Positions 1 to 13,664 of a stretch of DNA of 64,000 bases are shown piece by piece (within the stretch, counting starts at the first letter, position 1; the number at the start of each line of letters is the position of its first letter). Below the pieces are notes generated by a model. The model made no database searches and was not told the DNA's origin. It worked only from the letters and a program-made list of their open reading frames with translations. The translations under genes and the position numbers were made by a program. Source of the stretch: Pseudomonas serboccidentalis (lineage in GTDB: Bacteria; Pseudomonadota; Gammaproteobacteria; Pseudomonadales; Pseudomonadaceae); contig NZ_CP101655.1 in assembly GCF_028830055.1 (NCBI RefSeq), positions 2,877,282 through 2,941,281 of the forward strand. Direction: 5' to 3'.

Positions 1-177
<177 letters not shown>

Positions 178-185
<8 letters not shown>

Positions 186-1062
186 GACGATAAAACCTAT
201 CCAGTAAAGCCGGGAGCGCAGCGCGCCAGGCGCGGGGCTTGATCCCGAAAGTGTGCAGAATTTTCTTGCAGGCGAGCACCGCGTGCTGCGGCTCCTCGGC
301 GGCGTCTGGCCGTGCGGCATGCGCCTGGGCGGTGGGTGCTTCGATCGCCAGCGGATGCAGGTTGCGCGCTTCGCTCAGAATCGCCTGACCGAGGGCCAAC
401 GGCGTGGTCGCCTCGTGGCCGGCGTAATGGTACGTGCCCCACAGCGGCGCCGCGCAATCGAGTTGCTTGAGCACCGAAATGATCACTCGCGCGGCATCAT
501 CCACCGGGGTCGGGTTGCCCCGGCGATCATCGGCCATCAGCAACTCGTCCGGCTGTTCGGCGCGGGCGAGGAAGCGCCCGAGAGTGCCGTCAGGGCTGTC
601 ATCGAGCAGCCAGCCGAAACGCAACAGCACGTGCTGCGGGCAAGTGGCCCGAACACTTTGTTCGATGCGCCACAGCGCCTGACCGCGCAGGCCCAGCGGC
701 ACCGGCTCGTCTTTTTCGCTGTAGGCGGTTGCCCGCGAACCGTCGAACACTCGGTAACTGGACGGCTGCACGAGGATGATGTTGTGGTGCTGGCACAGCT
801 CGGCCAGCCGCTCGATGGCGCGTTCCTGGCCGGCCAGACGGCTTTCGCTGACGGTTTCGGCCTGAAACCAGTCGAAATAGTAGGCGAGGTTGATCAACGC
901 ATCCGGACGGGTGTCGTCGAGCAGTTGCGTCAGGCTCGCGGCGTCCCAGCCGTCTTCTGGCGGGCGGGGGGCGAGGAAACCGATGTCTTCCTCTGCACCG
1001 AGGCGAATCAGCGCCTGCCCAAGGGCATTTCCGCCGCCCAGTAACATAAGGCGCATTCGCAT
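178..1062 (-). CDS. RmlD-like sugar-nucleotide-binding SDR protein
   Basis: A 294-residue protein related to dTDP-4-dehydrorhamnose reductase (RmlD). The glycine-rich nucleotide site is GGGNALG at residues 9-15, and SSYRVFDG at 101-108 corresponds to the conserved STDYVFDG segment of RmlD. The region where the SDR Tyr-x3-Lys pair would normally sit (about residues 123-135, LGLRGQALWRIEQ) lacks both residues, so classical reductase activity is doubtful and a binding or structural role with its partner is possible. It overlaps the downstream epimerase by 8 bases. The family call is firm; the reaction is not known. Confidence 0.8.
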
Positions 1063-1212
1063 AGAGTCAGCAGGCCCAGTCTGATTGGAACGATGGCTTT
1101 AGCGACGGCCGGTATGGCGCCGTCGTCGATAATTGCCGGAATCGTTGCATTTTGCGGGTTTAGTGCGCAACCGTCACCCGTAAAGTGTAGATCGCCGGGA
1201 TTCACCCGGTTT

Positions 1213-1331
1213 CCTGTGGCGAGGGGCTTGCCCCCGTCCGGCTGTGAAGCCGTCGTAAACATTGATAGGCGAAAGGGTCGAAAAGCGGGGCCGCTTCGCG
1301 CCCCGACGGGGGCAAGCCCCCTCGCCACAGG
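1213..1331. repeat. Inverted REP pair (REPIN-like) in the 326-base gap before lhr
   Basis: The gap between the RmlD-like gene and lhr (1063-1388) is dominated by an inverted pair of one REP sequence: CCTGTGGCGAGGGG-CTTGCC from 1213 and its complement ending at 1331 (GGCAAGCCCCCTCGCCACAGG in sense). A short CG-rich hairpin lies between the arms around 1285-1305. The genes on either side are divergent, so the element sits where both promoters should be. Outside the repeat I could not identify a convincing promoter or regulatory site. Confidence 0.75.
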
Positions 1332-1388
1332 GTTATCAGCCGGTCTGGAAAACTTGCATCTTCGGATGACCACCCGCATAACTTAAGC

Positions 1389-5690
<4,302 letters not shown>

Positions 5691-5709
5691 TGTCGTCTGG
5701 ACTGGCGCT

Positions 5710-5775
5710 ATCGCGAGCAGGCTCACTCCTACAGGGGAAACGCATTCCAAATGTAGGAGTGAGCCTGCTCGCGAT
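5710..5775. repeat. REPIN (GCGAGCAGG/CCTGCTCGC type) between convergent genes
   Basis: Two 24-base arms (5710-5733 and 5752-5775) form an inverted repeat with an 18-base loop. The left arm reads ATCGCGAGCAGGCTCACTCC followed by TACA. It lies between the 3-prime ends of lhr and the MscS-type gene, where a folded transcript could protect or terminate both mRNAs. The same element recurs at 13574-13643, and in swapped arm order at 19003-19092. Confidence 0.85.
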
Positions 5776-5806
5776 GAGGCCGGTACTCCCGATACAACAT
5801 CGCGCG

Positions 5807-7906
5807 CTAGGTCCGCGACTCCTGCGGCAACACCACCGCCGAATGCTCCACAGGTGTTTTTTCCTGCCGCTTGGGCAACAAAACCTGCTGTGGATAAGTC
5901 TGCGCGAAATGCACCACCGGACTGTTATCCACAAGCTTTTTCAAACGCTGGTTGAACGCCCGGCTCACCGCATATTGCCCGCCCGACACGGTGCGGAATT
6001 GCGCCGTCAGCACCACGCCGTTCAAGTCCATCTTGTCCACCCCGAAGACATCCAGCGGCCCTTGCAGGTTGTACTTGAGAAACGGATCTTCGCGGATCGA
6101 ATCGCCAGTCTCGCGGATCAGTTCGATGGCCTTGTCGACATCGGTGTCGTAAGTGAACTGCACCGAGAAAAACGCATAGGCAAACTGCCGCGACTGGTTG
6201 GTGACCGCCTTGATCTGGCCGAACGGCACCGAGTGCACAAAACCCTTGCCGTCACGCAGACGCAGGGTACGAATGGTCAGGCCTTCGACCGTGCCGGCGT
6301 GCCCGGAATCGAGCACCACCCAGTCGCCGATCGACAGGGTGTCTTCGATGATGATGAACAGCCCGGTGATCACGTCCTGCACCAGTTGCTGCGAACCGAA
6401 ACCGATCGCCAGACCGACTACCCCGGCACCGGCCAGCAGTGGCGCGACGTTGATCCCCAGGTTGGCCATGGTGGTGATCGCGCAGATCACCACGAGGATG
6501 ATTTTGATCGCGTTGCGCAGCAGCGGCAGGATGGTTTTCACCCGGGTGCTGGGCTGACGTGACGAGCGTTTGCTGACCGGTGGTTTCAGCGCTTCCTGAA
6601 TCGCCGTGTCGAGCACCACCCACAACAGCCACGTCACCAGAAAGATCAGGCCGATGCTGCTCAGGGCGTTGCTGATCGCCCGGCCGACCGTGCTGCTCTG
6701 GGCGAAATCGAGCAGAGAAACGCCCCAGATCCGCCCGAGAATATCGATGAAGGCAATCGCGATGACGATCCGCAGCAAGGCGTGCAACAGGCTGAGGAAG
6801 CGTTCCTTATAGGCGCTGCTGCGCTGGATCGCTTCGGCCTTTCGCGACTTGAACACGTGCTGGAGGATGGTGCTCAGGAACACTGTGCCAATCAGCAGCA
6901 CCGTGGTGAACAACGCGCAACGCAGCGCCTTCTGGTTGTCCTCGCCAATGCCGATCAGGTTGACCGCCGAGACCAGCACCATCAGCACGATCGGCCAGTA
7001 CCACAGCCCGGAAAAAATCCGCAGCGACTCCTGCAGCGACGGTTGTTTCAGGCGCTGCGCCAGTGGCCGGTTACGAATCAGGTGCGCCACCGGCCGGCGC
7101 AGGCGAATCACCAGCAGGCCGAAAATGATCGAGGCGATCAGCCCGGTGAACACCGCGACACTGCTGGTGATGTTGCCACCTAACTGACGGGCGATCTGCG
7201 GGCTGGTCAACGCGTCACTCAGGGCGGCGAGGAAACCGATCAGGAACAGCGGTTTCGGACAGTAGTCGCGGATGATCCGCGCGGCAGGCCGTTTGTGCCC
7301 GACGTTGAACATCACCACCACGCACAACAACATCGAGGTGGAGAAAATGCCGCTGCTGGTGGCATACGCCAGACACAGCGCCAGCGCCCGGCCCACCGAG
7401 GCTTGCAGAAAGTGGCTGACGTACAGCGTCAGCGGCAGACAGATCAGCGCCGGCAGCGTGTACGGCAACAGGTAGCCGAGCAGGTCCTGGCTGCGCTGGC
7501 GGGTACGCAGCCAACGGCCCTGACTCAGACGCTTGGCCAGCAGGCTACCGAGTACCGTGAGCAGCGCAAAGGCGCCAAGCCACACCCCCGACAACATCAG
7601 GAAATCCCCGGCGACGCTCCAGCCCGAACGATCCGACGGCTGGTTGACCAGTTTGTCGACCTCGTCCGCCGCACGGTCGGCACGCAGGCGCCAGGCATCG
7701 ACCAGATGTTCGTTGAGATCGAGTTTGTCCTGCACATCGTCGATGCTCGAACTGATCGCGCCGAGCAAACCGCCCTGCACAATCGGCTCGGGCTCGGCGG
7801 CCTGGGTGGTGGCGGCCGGCACGCCGGGCAACGCCGCGGCCTCCAGTTCACTGGAGCCGAGAAACAGCAGCACTCCCAGCACAATGGCGATCCTGAACTT
7901 GATCAA
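5807..7906 (-). CDS. MscS-family mechanosensitive channel (YbiO-like)
   Basis: A 699-residue inner-membrane protein of the larger MscS class, closest in design to E. coli YbiO. It has an N-terminal signal peptide (about residues 1-24, ending ELEAAA), a periplasmic segment, roughly ten hydrophobic helices, and then the MscS core. The pore-lining helix is Gly/Ala-rich (GAGVVGLAIGFGSQQ near residue 500) and is followed by the beta domain (IIIEDTLSIGDWVVLDSG) and the cytoplasmic alpha/beta cage. Such channels open under membrane tension to release solutes during hypo-osmotic shock. It is monocistronic, converging with lhr. The C-terminal tail beyond the cage is proline/charged and not recognisable. 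Confidence 0.92.
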   Translation of the reverse strand: MIKFRIAIVLGVLLFLGSSELEAAALPGVPAATTQAAEPEPIVQGGLLGAISSSIDDVQDKLDLNEHLVDAWRLRADRAADEVDKLVNQPSDRSGWSVAGDFLMLSGVWLGAFALLTVLGSLLAKRLSQGRWLRTRQRSQDLLGYLLPYTLPALICLPLTLYVSHFLQASVGRALALCLAYATSSGIFSTSMLLCVVVMFNVGHKRPAARIIRDYCPKPLFLIGFLAALSDALTSPQIARQLGGNITSSVAVFTGLIASIIFGLLVIRLRRPVAHLIRNRPLAQRLKQPSLQESLRIFSGLWYWPIVLMVLVSAVNLIGIGEDNQKALRCALFTTVLLIGTVFLSTILQHVFKSRKAEAIQRSSAYKERFLSLLHALLRIVIAIAFIDILGRIWGVSLLDFAQSSTVGRAISNALSSIGLIFLVTWLLWVVLDTAIQEALKPPVSKRSSRQPSTRVKTILPLLRNAIKIILVVICAITTMANLGINVAPLLAGAGVVGLAIGFGSQQLVQDVITGLFIIIEDTLSIGDWVVLDSGHAGTVEGLTIRTLRLRDGKGFVHSVPFGQIKAVTNQSRQFAYAFFSVQFTYDTDVDKAIELIRETGDSIREDPFLKYNLQGPLDVFGVDKMDLNGVVLTAQFRTVSGGQYAVSRAFNQRLKKLVDNSPVVHFAQTYPQQVLLPKRQEKTPVEHSAVVLPQESRT

Positions 7907-8183
7907 AACTCCGTTCTCCCTTGGCTGAACCTGTAAGGAACTGATCGGTGAATGGCGGACAAGTTCGGTTTTTGCCCTGAATGAATCCTCTCGCCATGCC
8001 TATGAATAAACACCCCCCTCGCCACAGCAAGCCAGCTCGCCACATTAAGCTCCCTCCCCACAGGTACTCGGCACAGCGGGATCTTTGCGCCAAAGGCAAA
8101 TATCAAATGCCTCTCCCTCTATTTTTCCGCACAACCCAAACCCCGACACTGCGCTCCATTCAAACCTCTACCGGAGTGCTGTC

Positions 8184-9386
8184 ATGCCCATTGCCTTGCT
8201 CGCGCTGACCCTCAGCGCATTCGCCATCGGGACGACCGAGTTCGTCATCGTTGGTCTGTTACCCACCATCGGCGCCGATCTGGGCGTCAGCCTGCCATCC
8301 GCCGGGCTGCTGGTCAGTCTGTATGCGCTGGGCGTCGCCATTGGCGCGCCGGTGCTGACCGCCCTCACCGGCAAAGTCCCGCGCAAACTGTTGCTGCTGT
8401 CGCTGATGGTGCTGTTCACCCTCGGCAACCTGCTGGCCTGGCTGGCGCCGAGTTATGAATCGCTGGTGCTGGCGCGGATCGTCACGGGCCTGGCGCACGG
8501 GGTGTTCTTCTCCATCGGCTCAACCATCGCCACCAGCCTGGTGCCCAAGGAAAAAGCCGCCAGCGCGATTGCGATCATGTTCACCGGGCTCACCGTGGCC
8601 CTGGTCACCGGCGTGCCGCTGGGCACGTTCATCGGCCAGCATTTCGGCTGGCGTGAAACCTTCCTCGCCGTCTCGGCGCTGGGTGTGATCGCCTTCATCG
8701 GCAGCCTGCTGTATGTGCCGAACAACATCGCCCACAGCAAACCGGCGTCCTTGCTGCAGCAACTGCAAGTGCTGAAACAACCGCGCCTGCTGCTGGTGTA
8801 CGCCATGACCGCGATCGGTTACGGCGGCTCGTTCATCGCCTTCACCTTCCTCGCGCCGATCCTTCAGGACATCTCCGGCTTCAGCGCCGGCACCGTCAGC
8901 CTGGTGCTGGTGGTGTACGGCGTGTCGGTGGCGGTCGGCAACATCTGGGGCGGCAAACTGGCGGACAAACGCGGGCCGATCAGCGCCCTGAAAATCATCT
9001 TCGCCCTGCTGGCGGCGGTGCTGTTCGTGCTGACCTTCACCGCCGGCAATCCATGGCTGGCGCTGGCCACGGTGCTGGTGTGGGGTGCAGTGGCGTTCGG
9101 CAACGTGCCGGGTCTGCAGGTGTATGTGGTACGTCAGGCTGAACATCACACGCCGCAGGCGGTAGACGTGGCATCGGGGCTGAACATTGCTGCGTTCAAC
9201 CTGGGGATTGCCGGCGGAGCGTGGGGCGGCGGACTGATCGTCGAGCACCTTGGCCTGATTCACACGGCGTGGATCGGTGGGGTGGTGGTGCTGGTAGCGT
9301 TGGCGCTGACCGCGTGGAGCGGTCGCCTCGACCGCCTCGGCCCGACCTATGCCGAGAGTTCTTCGCGCATCGTCATCGGTCACTGA
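8184..9386 (+). CDS. MFS transporter, drug/arabinose-efflux type (AraJ/YdhP-like)
   Basis: A 400-residue, 12-helix major facilitator of the DHA1 type. Helix 1 opens directly at the N-terminus (MPIALLALTLSAFAIGTTEF); the TTEFVIVGLLP segment is typical of the YdhP/AraJ/SotB branch of sugar and drug exporters, and a charged loop follows helix 2 (GKVPRKLLL). The start at 8184 is preceded by GGAG at 8173-8176. An in-frame upstream start at 8085 would add about 33 residues with no family counterpart and is not used. The natural substrate is unknown. The gene is alone and followed by a perfect hairpin repeat. Confidence 0.88.
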   Translation: MPIALLALTLSAFAIGTTEFVIVGLLPTIGADLGVSLPSAGLLVSLYALGVAIGAPVLTALTGKVPRKLLLLSLMVLFTLGNLLAWLAPSYESLVLARIVTGLAHGVFFSIGSTIATSLVPKEKAASAIAIMFTGLTVALVTGVPLGTFIGQHFGWRETFLAVSALGVIAFIGSLLYVPNNIAHSKPASLLQQLQVLKQPRLLLVYAMTAIGYGGSFIAFTFLAPILQDISGFSAGTVSLVLVVYGVSVAVGNIWGGKLADKRGPISALKIIFALLAAVLFVLTFTAGNPWLALATVLVWGAVAFGNVPGLQVYVVRQAEHHTPQAVDVASGLNIAAFNLGIAGGAWGGGLIVEHLGLIHTAWIGGVVVLVALALTAWSGRLDRLGPTYAESSSRIVIGH

Positions 9387-9400
9387 TAAAACCCAGATTC

Positions 9401-9479
9401 CCCTGTAGGAGCCGCCGAAGGCTGCGATCTTTTGATTTTAAAGATCAAAAGATCGCAGCCTTCGGCGGCTCCTACAGGG
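9401..9479. repeat. Perfect 36-bp REP hairpin (TGTAGGAG...GCTGCGATC type)
   Basis: Arms 9401-9436 and 9444-9479 are exact reverse complements with a 7-base loop (TTTAAAG). The sequence belongs to the TGTAGGAGC-GCCGAAGGCTGCGATC repeat family; a decayed copy lies at 22160-22240. It follows the MFS gene and precedes the DUF72 gene. A transcript would form a very stable hairpin but there is no T run after it, so mRNA protection is more likely than intrinsic termination. Confidence 0.85.
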
Positions 9480-9587
9480 TTAATGAGTTCTCCAGACTAC
9501 CGTCCGTAACACCACCGAAACTTTCCCGAACCGCCCACAGTCATCACCAAATACAGGCTGTACGAGGACTGACAACGGGAGGGCGGC

Positions 9588-10514
9588 ATGGCAACGATTC
9601 ACATCGGTATTTCCGGCTGGCGCTACGCTCCGTGGCGCGGGGATTTCTACCCGAAAGGGCTGACCCAGAAACGCGAATTGCAGTTCGCTTCACGGGCGGT
9701 CAACAGCATCGAAATCAATGGATCGTTCTACGCCCTGCAACGGCCCGAACGTTACGCCCAGTGGTACGCCGAAACACCCGATGACTTCGTGTTCAGCGTC
9801 AAGGCGCCGCGTTTCATCACCCATATCCGCCGCTTGCGCGAGATCGAAAAGCCGCTGGCGAACTTCTTCGCTTCCGGGGTGCTGGAGCTCAAGGAAAAGC
9901 TCGGGCCGATCCTGTGGCAGTTTCCGCCAAACTTCAAATTCGACCCCGAGCGTTTCGAACACTTTCTCGCCCTGCTGCCCCACGACACCGAAGCGGCAGC
10001 CGCCCTTGCCCGCCAGCACGATGCCCACCTGCATGGCCATGCCAGCCTCAACGTCTGGCGCAAAAAACCGCTGCGCCATGCCGTAGAAGTGCGCAACGAA
10101 ACGTTCATCGATCCCGACTTCATCCGCTTGTTGAAACGCTACAACACCGCCCTGGTGATCGCCGACACCGCCGGCAAATGGCCGTATCGCGAAGACCTCA
10201 CCAGCGATTTCGTCTACCTGCGCCTGCACGGGGCCGAAGAGCTTTACGCCAGCGGCTACAGCGACTGCGCGCTGAAAAACTGGGCCGAACGCATTGATGC
10301 CTGGCATCACGGCAAGCAGCCCGCGGATGCGTACCTGATCGCGCCGCGCCTCAAGCCTCGGGCGCGAAAAACCCGCGAAGTGTTCTGCTACTTCGACAAC
10401 GACATCAAAGTCCGTGCCCCTTACGACGCTCGCAATCTTCTCCAGCGTTTCGACCTCGACAAACACCTGGCAACCACCCCCGGCGAGCCCGCTGGCGAAG
10501 GGGTGCTCGCATGA
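9588..10514 (+). CDS. DUF72 domain protein (YecE family)
   Basis: A 308-residue DUF72 protein. The family has a TIM-barrel-like fold and no proven reaction. Typical signatures are seen: [16 protein letters not shown] at residues 6-21, [15 protein letters not shown] near 42-56, and a C-terminal YFDNDIK segment near 290. GGGAGG lies just upstream of the ATG. The last four bases (ATGA) overlap the start of the endonuclease/phosphatase-family gene, the first of three such overlaps in a row, so it is translationally coupled to a ybhP-clsB-ybhN set. That context hints at a link with membrane lipid metabolism, but this is inference. Confidence 0.88.
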   Translation: MATIHIGISGWRYAPWRGDFYPKGLTQKRELQFASRAVNSIEINGSFYALQRPERYAQWYAETPDDFVFSVKAPRFITHIRRLREIEKPLANFFASGVLELKEKLGPILWQFPPNFKFDPERFEHFLALLPHDTEAAAALARQHDAHLHGHASLNVWRKKPLRHAVEVRNETFIDPDFIRLLKRYNTALVIADTAGKWPYREDLTSDFVYLRLHGAEELYASGYSDCALKNWAERIDAWHHGKQPADAYLIAPRLKPRARKTREVFCYFDNDIKVRAPYDARNLLQRFDLDKHLATTPGEPAGEGVLA

Positions 10515-11308
10515 GTATTCCAGAGCCGGTGGGCTTCACCGATGAAGGCTCGGTCGTCGCGCCGTCGGTGCGCAGTTTCACCGTGCTGACGGTCAACACG
10601 CACAAGGGGTTCACCGCGCTCAATCGACGCTTCATCCTCCCGGAATTACGCGAAGCGGTGCGCAGCGTGGCGGCTGACGTGGTGTTTCTGCAGGAAGTCC
10701 ACGGCACCCACGAGCACCATCCCAAGCGCTACAGCAACTGGCCGACGATGCCGCAGTACGAGTTCCTCGCCGACAGCCTCTGGCCTCAATTCGCCTACGG
10801 GCGCAACGCGGTGTACCCGGAAGGTGATCACGGCAATGCGTTGCTGTCGAAATTCCAGATCATCCGCCACGACAACCTCGACGTCTCGATCAGCGGCCAT
10901 GAGAACCGCGGTCTGTTGCATTGCGTGCTGCGCCTGCCGGGCGACGGTGTCGAGGTGCATGCGATCTGCGTGCACCTGGGCCTGCGCGAAAGCCATCGCA
11001 ACGCGCAACTGCAATTGCTCGGTCAGCGCCTGGCGGAGCTGCCGAAAGATGCGCCGGTGATCGTCGCCGGGGACTTCAACGACTGGCGCCAGCGCGCCGA
11101 TGCGCTACTCAAGCCTTGCGGTTTGCGCGAAGTGTTCGCCGAGCATCACGGCAAACCGGCGCGCAGCTTTCCCGCGCGTCTGCCGACCCTGCGCCTGGAC
11201 CGTATTTACGTGCGCAACCTCAAGGCCAGCCAGCCGAAAGTCCTGGCAAACCGGCCCTGGTCCCACCTTTCCGACCACGCCCCGTTATCGGTGGAGATTG
11301 AATTATGA
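10511..11308 (+). CDS. ybhP: Endonuclease/exonuclease/phosphatase family protein, YbhP-like
   Basis: A 265-residue member of the metal-dependent EEP superfamily. Expected active-site residues are present: Asn29 (VNTHKG), Glu62 (LQEVHG), the GDFNDW motif near 187-192, and the SDH motif at 254-256. EEP proteins cleave phosphodiester or phosphate-ester bonds in nucleic acids, inositol phosphates or lipids. In E. coli the homologue ybhP is immediately upstream of clsB and ybhN, exactly as here, so a phospholipid-related substrate is more likely than DNA. It overlaps both neighbours by ATGA. No signal peptide is visible. Confidence 0.88.
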   Translation: MSIPEPVGFTDEGSVVAPSVRSFTVLTVNTHKGFTALNRRFILPELREAVRSVAADVVFLQEVHGTHEHHPKRYSNWPTMPQYEFLADSLWPQFAYGRNAVYPEGDHGNALLSKFQIIRHDNLDVSISGHENRGLLHCVLRLPGDGVEVHAICVHLGLRESHRNAQLQLLGQRLAELPKDAPVIVAGDFNDWRQRADALLKPCGLREVFAEHHGKPARSFPARLPTLRLDRIYVRNLKASQPKVLANRPWSHLSDHAPLSVEIEL

Positions 11309-12579
11309 GCAGCGCACCGCTGGAGAAATCCGCCGTGGAACCGGTCAGCATCACCTCGCCGGTACGCGAGCCCGGCCATGTCGATGTCGAGTACGGCTGG
11401 CAAGGCAACAACCGCGTCGAGTTGCTGGAAAACGGCGAGTCATATTTCCCCCGGGTGTTCGACGCCATGCGTGCGGCGAAGAGTGAAATTCTGCTGGAGA
11501 CTTTCATCGTTTTTGAAGACAAGGTCGGCGCAGAGTTGCAGCAGATCCTGATCGACGCCGCACAACGCGGCGTGCGCACCACCGTCAGCCTCGACGGCTT
11601 CGGTTGTGGCGAGTTGACCACCGGTTATCTCTCGGCATTGAGCGACGCGGGCGTGCACCTGCAAATCTTCGATCCGGCGCCAAAACGACTGGGCATTCGC
11701 ACCAATTGGTTCCGCCGCCTGCACCGCAAGATCGTGGTGGTCGACGGGCTGATTGCGTTCATTGGCGGGATCAACTTTTCCGGCGATCACCTGGCCGATT
11801 TCGGCCCCGAAGCGAAACAGGATTATGCGGTGCAGGTTCAGGGGCCGGCGGTCGCCGACATCCATCACTTCGCCCTGCTGCAAAGCGGTCGCCCGGGACG
11901 CGCACGGTTCTGGTGGCTGCGTCGGCGCCAGCGTCGCGCAGAAATGGCCTTCAGCGATCACGACGGTCAGGTACGCCTGGTCTTTCGCGACAACAATCAG
12001 CACCAAACTGATATCGAAGACGTGTACTTGCAGGTAATGCGCCGGGCGAAACGCCGGGTGGTGATCGCCAACGCCTACTTCTTCCCCGGCTATCGCCTGC
12101 TGCGCGAGATCCGCAATGCCGCGCGCCGGGGCGTCGAGGTGCGGCTGATCCTGCAAGGCCAGCCGGACATGCTGGTGGCAAAACTGGCGGCGCGCATGAC
12201 CTACGACTACCTGCTCAGGGCCGGCGTGCAGATTCACGAATATTGCCAGCGGCCGCTGCACGGCAAAGTCGCGCTGGTGGACGAGGAATGGAGCACGGTC
12301 GGTTCGAGCAATCTCGACCCGCTGAGCCTGTCGCTGAACCTGGAAGCCAACGTGTTGATCCGTGATCGTGCGTTCAACGCGGAGTTGTTCCAGCGCCTCG
12401 AAGACCTGAGCCAGAACCATTGCAAGGCCATGGACCCGAGCAAGTCGCCGCGCGGTCGGATCTGGCACATGACCGTGGGGTTTCTGGTGTTCCACTTCCT
12501 GCGGCATTTCCCCGCGATGGCGGGTTGGTTGCCGGCGCACAAACCGCGGCTCAAGCCGTTTCGAGGTGGCACGTCATGA
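11305..12579 (+). CDS. clsB: Cardiolipin synthase B
   Basis: A 424-residue phospholipase D superfamily enzyme with two HKD motifs: His140-x-Lys142-x4-Asp147 (LHRKIVVVD) and His319-x-Lys321-x4-Asp326 (LHGKVALVD), each followed by the usual GG or GS-S-N segment. ClsB makes cardiolipin from phosphatidylglycerol, probably at the inner face of the cytoplasmic membrane. It lacks the N-terminal membrane helices of ClsA, consistent with the ClsB class. Start and stop overlap ybhP and ybhN by four bases each, preserving the E. coli ybhP-clsB-ybhN order. Confidence 0.93.
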   Translation: MSSAPLEKSAVEPVSITSPVREPGHVDVEYGWQGNNRVELLENGESYFPRVFDAMRAAKSEILLETFIVFEDKVGAELQQILIDAAQRGVRTTVSLDGFGCGELTTGYLSALSDAGVHLQIFDPAPKRLGIRTNWFRRLHRKIVVVDGLIAFIGGINFSGDHLADFGPEAKQDYAVQVQGPAVADIHHFALLQSGRPGRARFWWLRRRQRRAEMAFSDHDGQVRLVFRDNNQHQTDIEDVYLQVMRRAKRRVVIANAYFFPGYRLLREIRNAARRGVEVRLILQGQPDMLVAKLAARMTYDYLLRAGVQIHEYCQRPLHGKVALVDEEWSTVGSSNLDPLSLSLNLEANVLIRDRAFNAELFQRLEDLSQNHCKAMDPSKSPRGRIWHMTVGFLVFHFLRHFPAMAGWLPAHKPRLKPFRGGTS

Positions 12580-13550
12580 GCCACTCCCACGTGCAATCGG
12601 CGCCAGCCACACACTCCCGCTGGAGTCGTTGGAAACGTCCGCTGACCTTGCTGTTCTTCCTCGCGCTGATCGTGTTGCTGACGCTGTTCGCCACGCGCAT
12701 CGAATGGGCGGAGGTGCTGCAGACCCTGGCCGACTTCAAGGTCCGCACACTGATCATCGCCGCCAGCCTGACCCTGCTGAGCTTTCTGGTGTATGCCAGT
12801 TTCGACCTGATCGGGCGCACCTACATTCGCCAGGACCTGACCTGGAAACAGATCCTGCCGGTGGGGATCATCAGCTATGCCTTCAACCTCAATCTCAGCG
12901 CCTGGGTCGGTGGCATCGCCATGCGCTATCGGCTGTATTCGCGCCTGGGGGTGAGCAAAGGCAACATCGCCAAAATCCTCGGCCTGAGCCTGGCGACCAA
13001 CTGGTTCGGCTACATGACAATTGCCGGCGTGGTGTTCAGCAGTGGCCTGGTGAGCATGCCACCGGGCTGGAAAGTCAGCAGCGACGCGTTGCAGGGCATC
13101 GGCGTGCTGTTGTTGCTGTTGAGTGCCGGTTACCTCGCTGCGTGCCAGTTTTCGACGCGCCGCGAGTGGTCGATTCGCGGGGTGGAAATCAACCTGCCGT
13201 CACTGCGCATGGCCGTTCTGCAATTGCTCCTCGGTGCGCTGAACTGGTCGCTGATGGCGGCGGTGATTTTCACGCTGCTGCCGGGCAAGCTGGATTACCC
13301 GCTGGTGCTCGGCGTGCTGTTGATCAGTGCGATTGCCGGGGTCATCACGCACATTCCCGCAGGGCTCGGGGTGCTGGAAGCGGTGTTTGTCGCGCTGCTG
13401 CAACACGAGGCTTCACGCGGCAGTCTGGTGGCGGGGCTGCTGGCGTACCGGGCGATTTATTTTCTGCTGCCGTTGTTGATCACGGTGGTGATGTATCTGC
13501 TGGTGGAGGCCAAGGCGAAGGCGTTGCGGATTGAGAAGAAACCGTCCTGA
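12576..13550 (+). CDS. ybhN: YbhN-like integral membrane protein (LPG synthase TM-domain family)
   Basis: A 324-residue inner-membrane protein with about eight hydrophobic helices, belonging to the UPF0104/lysylphosphatidylglycerol synthase transmembrane family. This family includes flippase-like domains but YbhN has no established reaction. The stretch FNLNLSAWVGGIAMRYRLYSRLG (residues about 98-120) and the later THIPAGLGVLEAVF motif are family hallmarks. The start ATG at 12576 overlaps the clsB stop as ATGA; the longer in-frame reading from 12420 lies inside clsB and is rejected. Context suggests handling of cardiolipin or a related lipid. Confidence 0.9.
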   Translation: MSHSHVQSAPATHSRWSRWKRPLTLLFFLALIVLLTLFATRIEWAEVLQTLADFKVRTLIIAASLTLLSFLVYASFDLIGRTYIRQDLTWKQILPVGIISYAFNLNLSAWVGGIAMRYRLYSRLGVSKGNIAKILGLSLATNWFGYMTIAGVVFSSGLVSMPPGWKVSSDALQGIGVLLLLLSAGYLAACQFSTRREWSIRGVEINLPSLRMAVLQLLLGALNWSLMAAVIFTLLPGKLDYPLVLGVLLISAIAGVITHIPAGLGVLEAVFVALLQHEASRGSLVAGLLAYRAIYFLLPLLITVVMYLLVEAKAKALRIEKKPS

Positions 13551-13573
13551 GTCTTTTGTTGAACGTGAAATGG

Positions 13574-13643
13574 CTATCGCGAGCAGGCTCACTCCTACAG
13601 GGGAATGCATTCCAAAATGTAGGAGTGAGCCTGCTCGCGATAG
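13574..13643. repeat. REPIN between convergent ybhN and hydrolase genes
   Basis: Arms 13574-13599 and 13618-13643 are inverted copies of the same element as at 5710-5775, again with an 18-base loop, and again between two 3-prime ends. Confidence 0.85.
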
Positions 13644-13664
13644 CGTCCGAAACAACGACACAGC

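Noticed and set aside
8018..8045. A lone CCCCCTCGCCACAGCAAGCC sequence resembling half of the 1213-1331 repeat
   Set aside because: Only one decayed arm is present and no partner arm could be seen, so it is not listed as a repeat.
9517..9550. A possible AlgU/sigma-E-type promoter (GAAACTT-16-GTCATCA) before the DUF72 gene
   Set aside because: The -10 part does not keep the expected TCTGA or TCNNA pattern and the -35 has an altered register; too weak to annotate.
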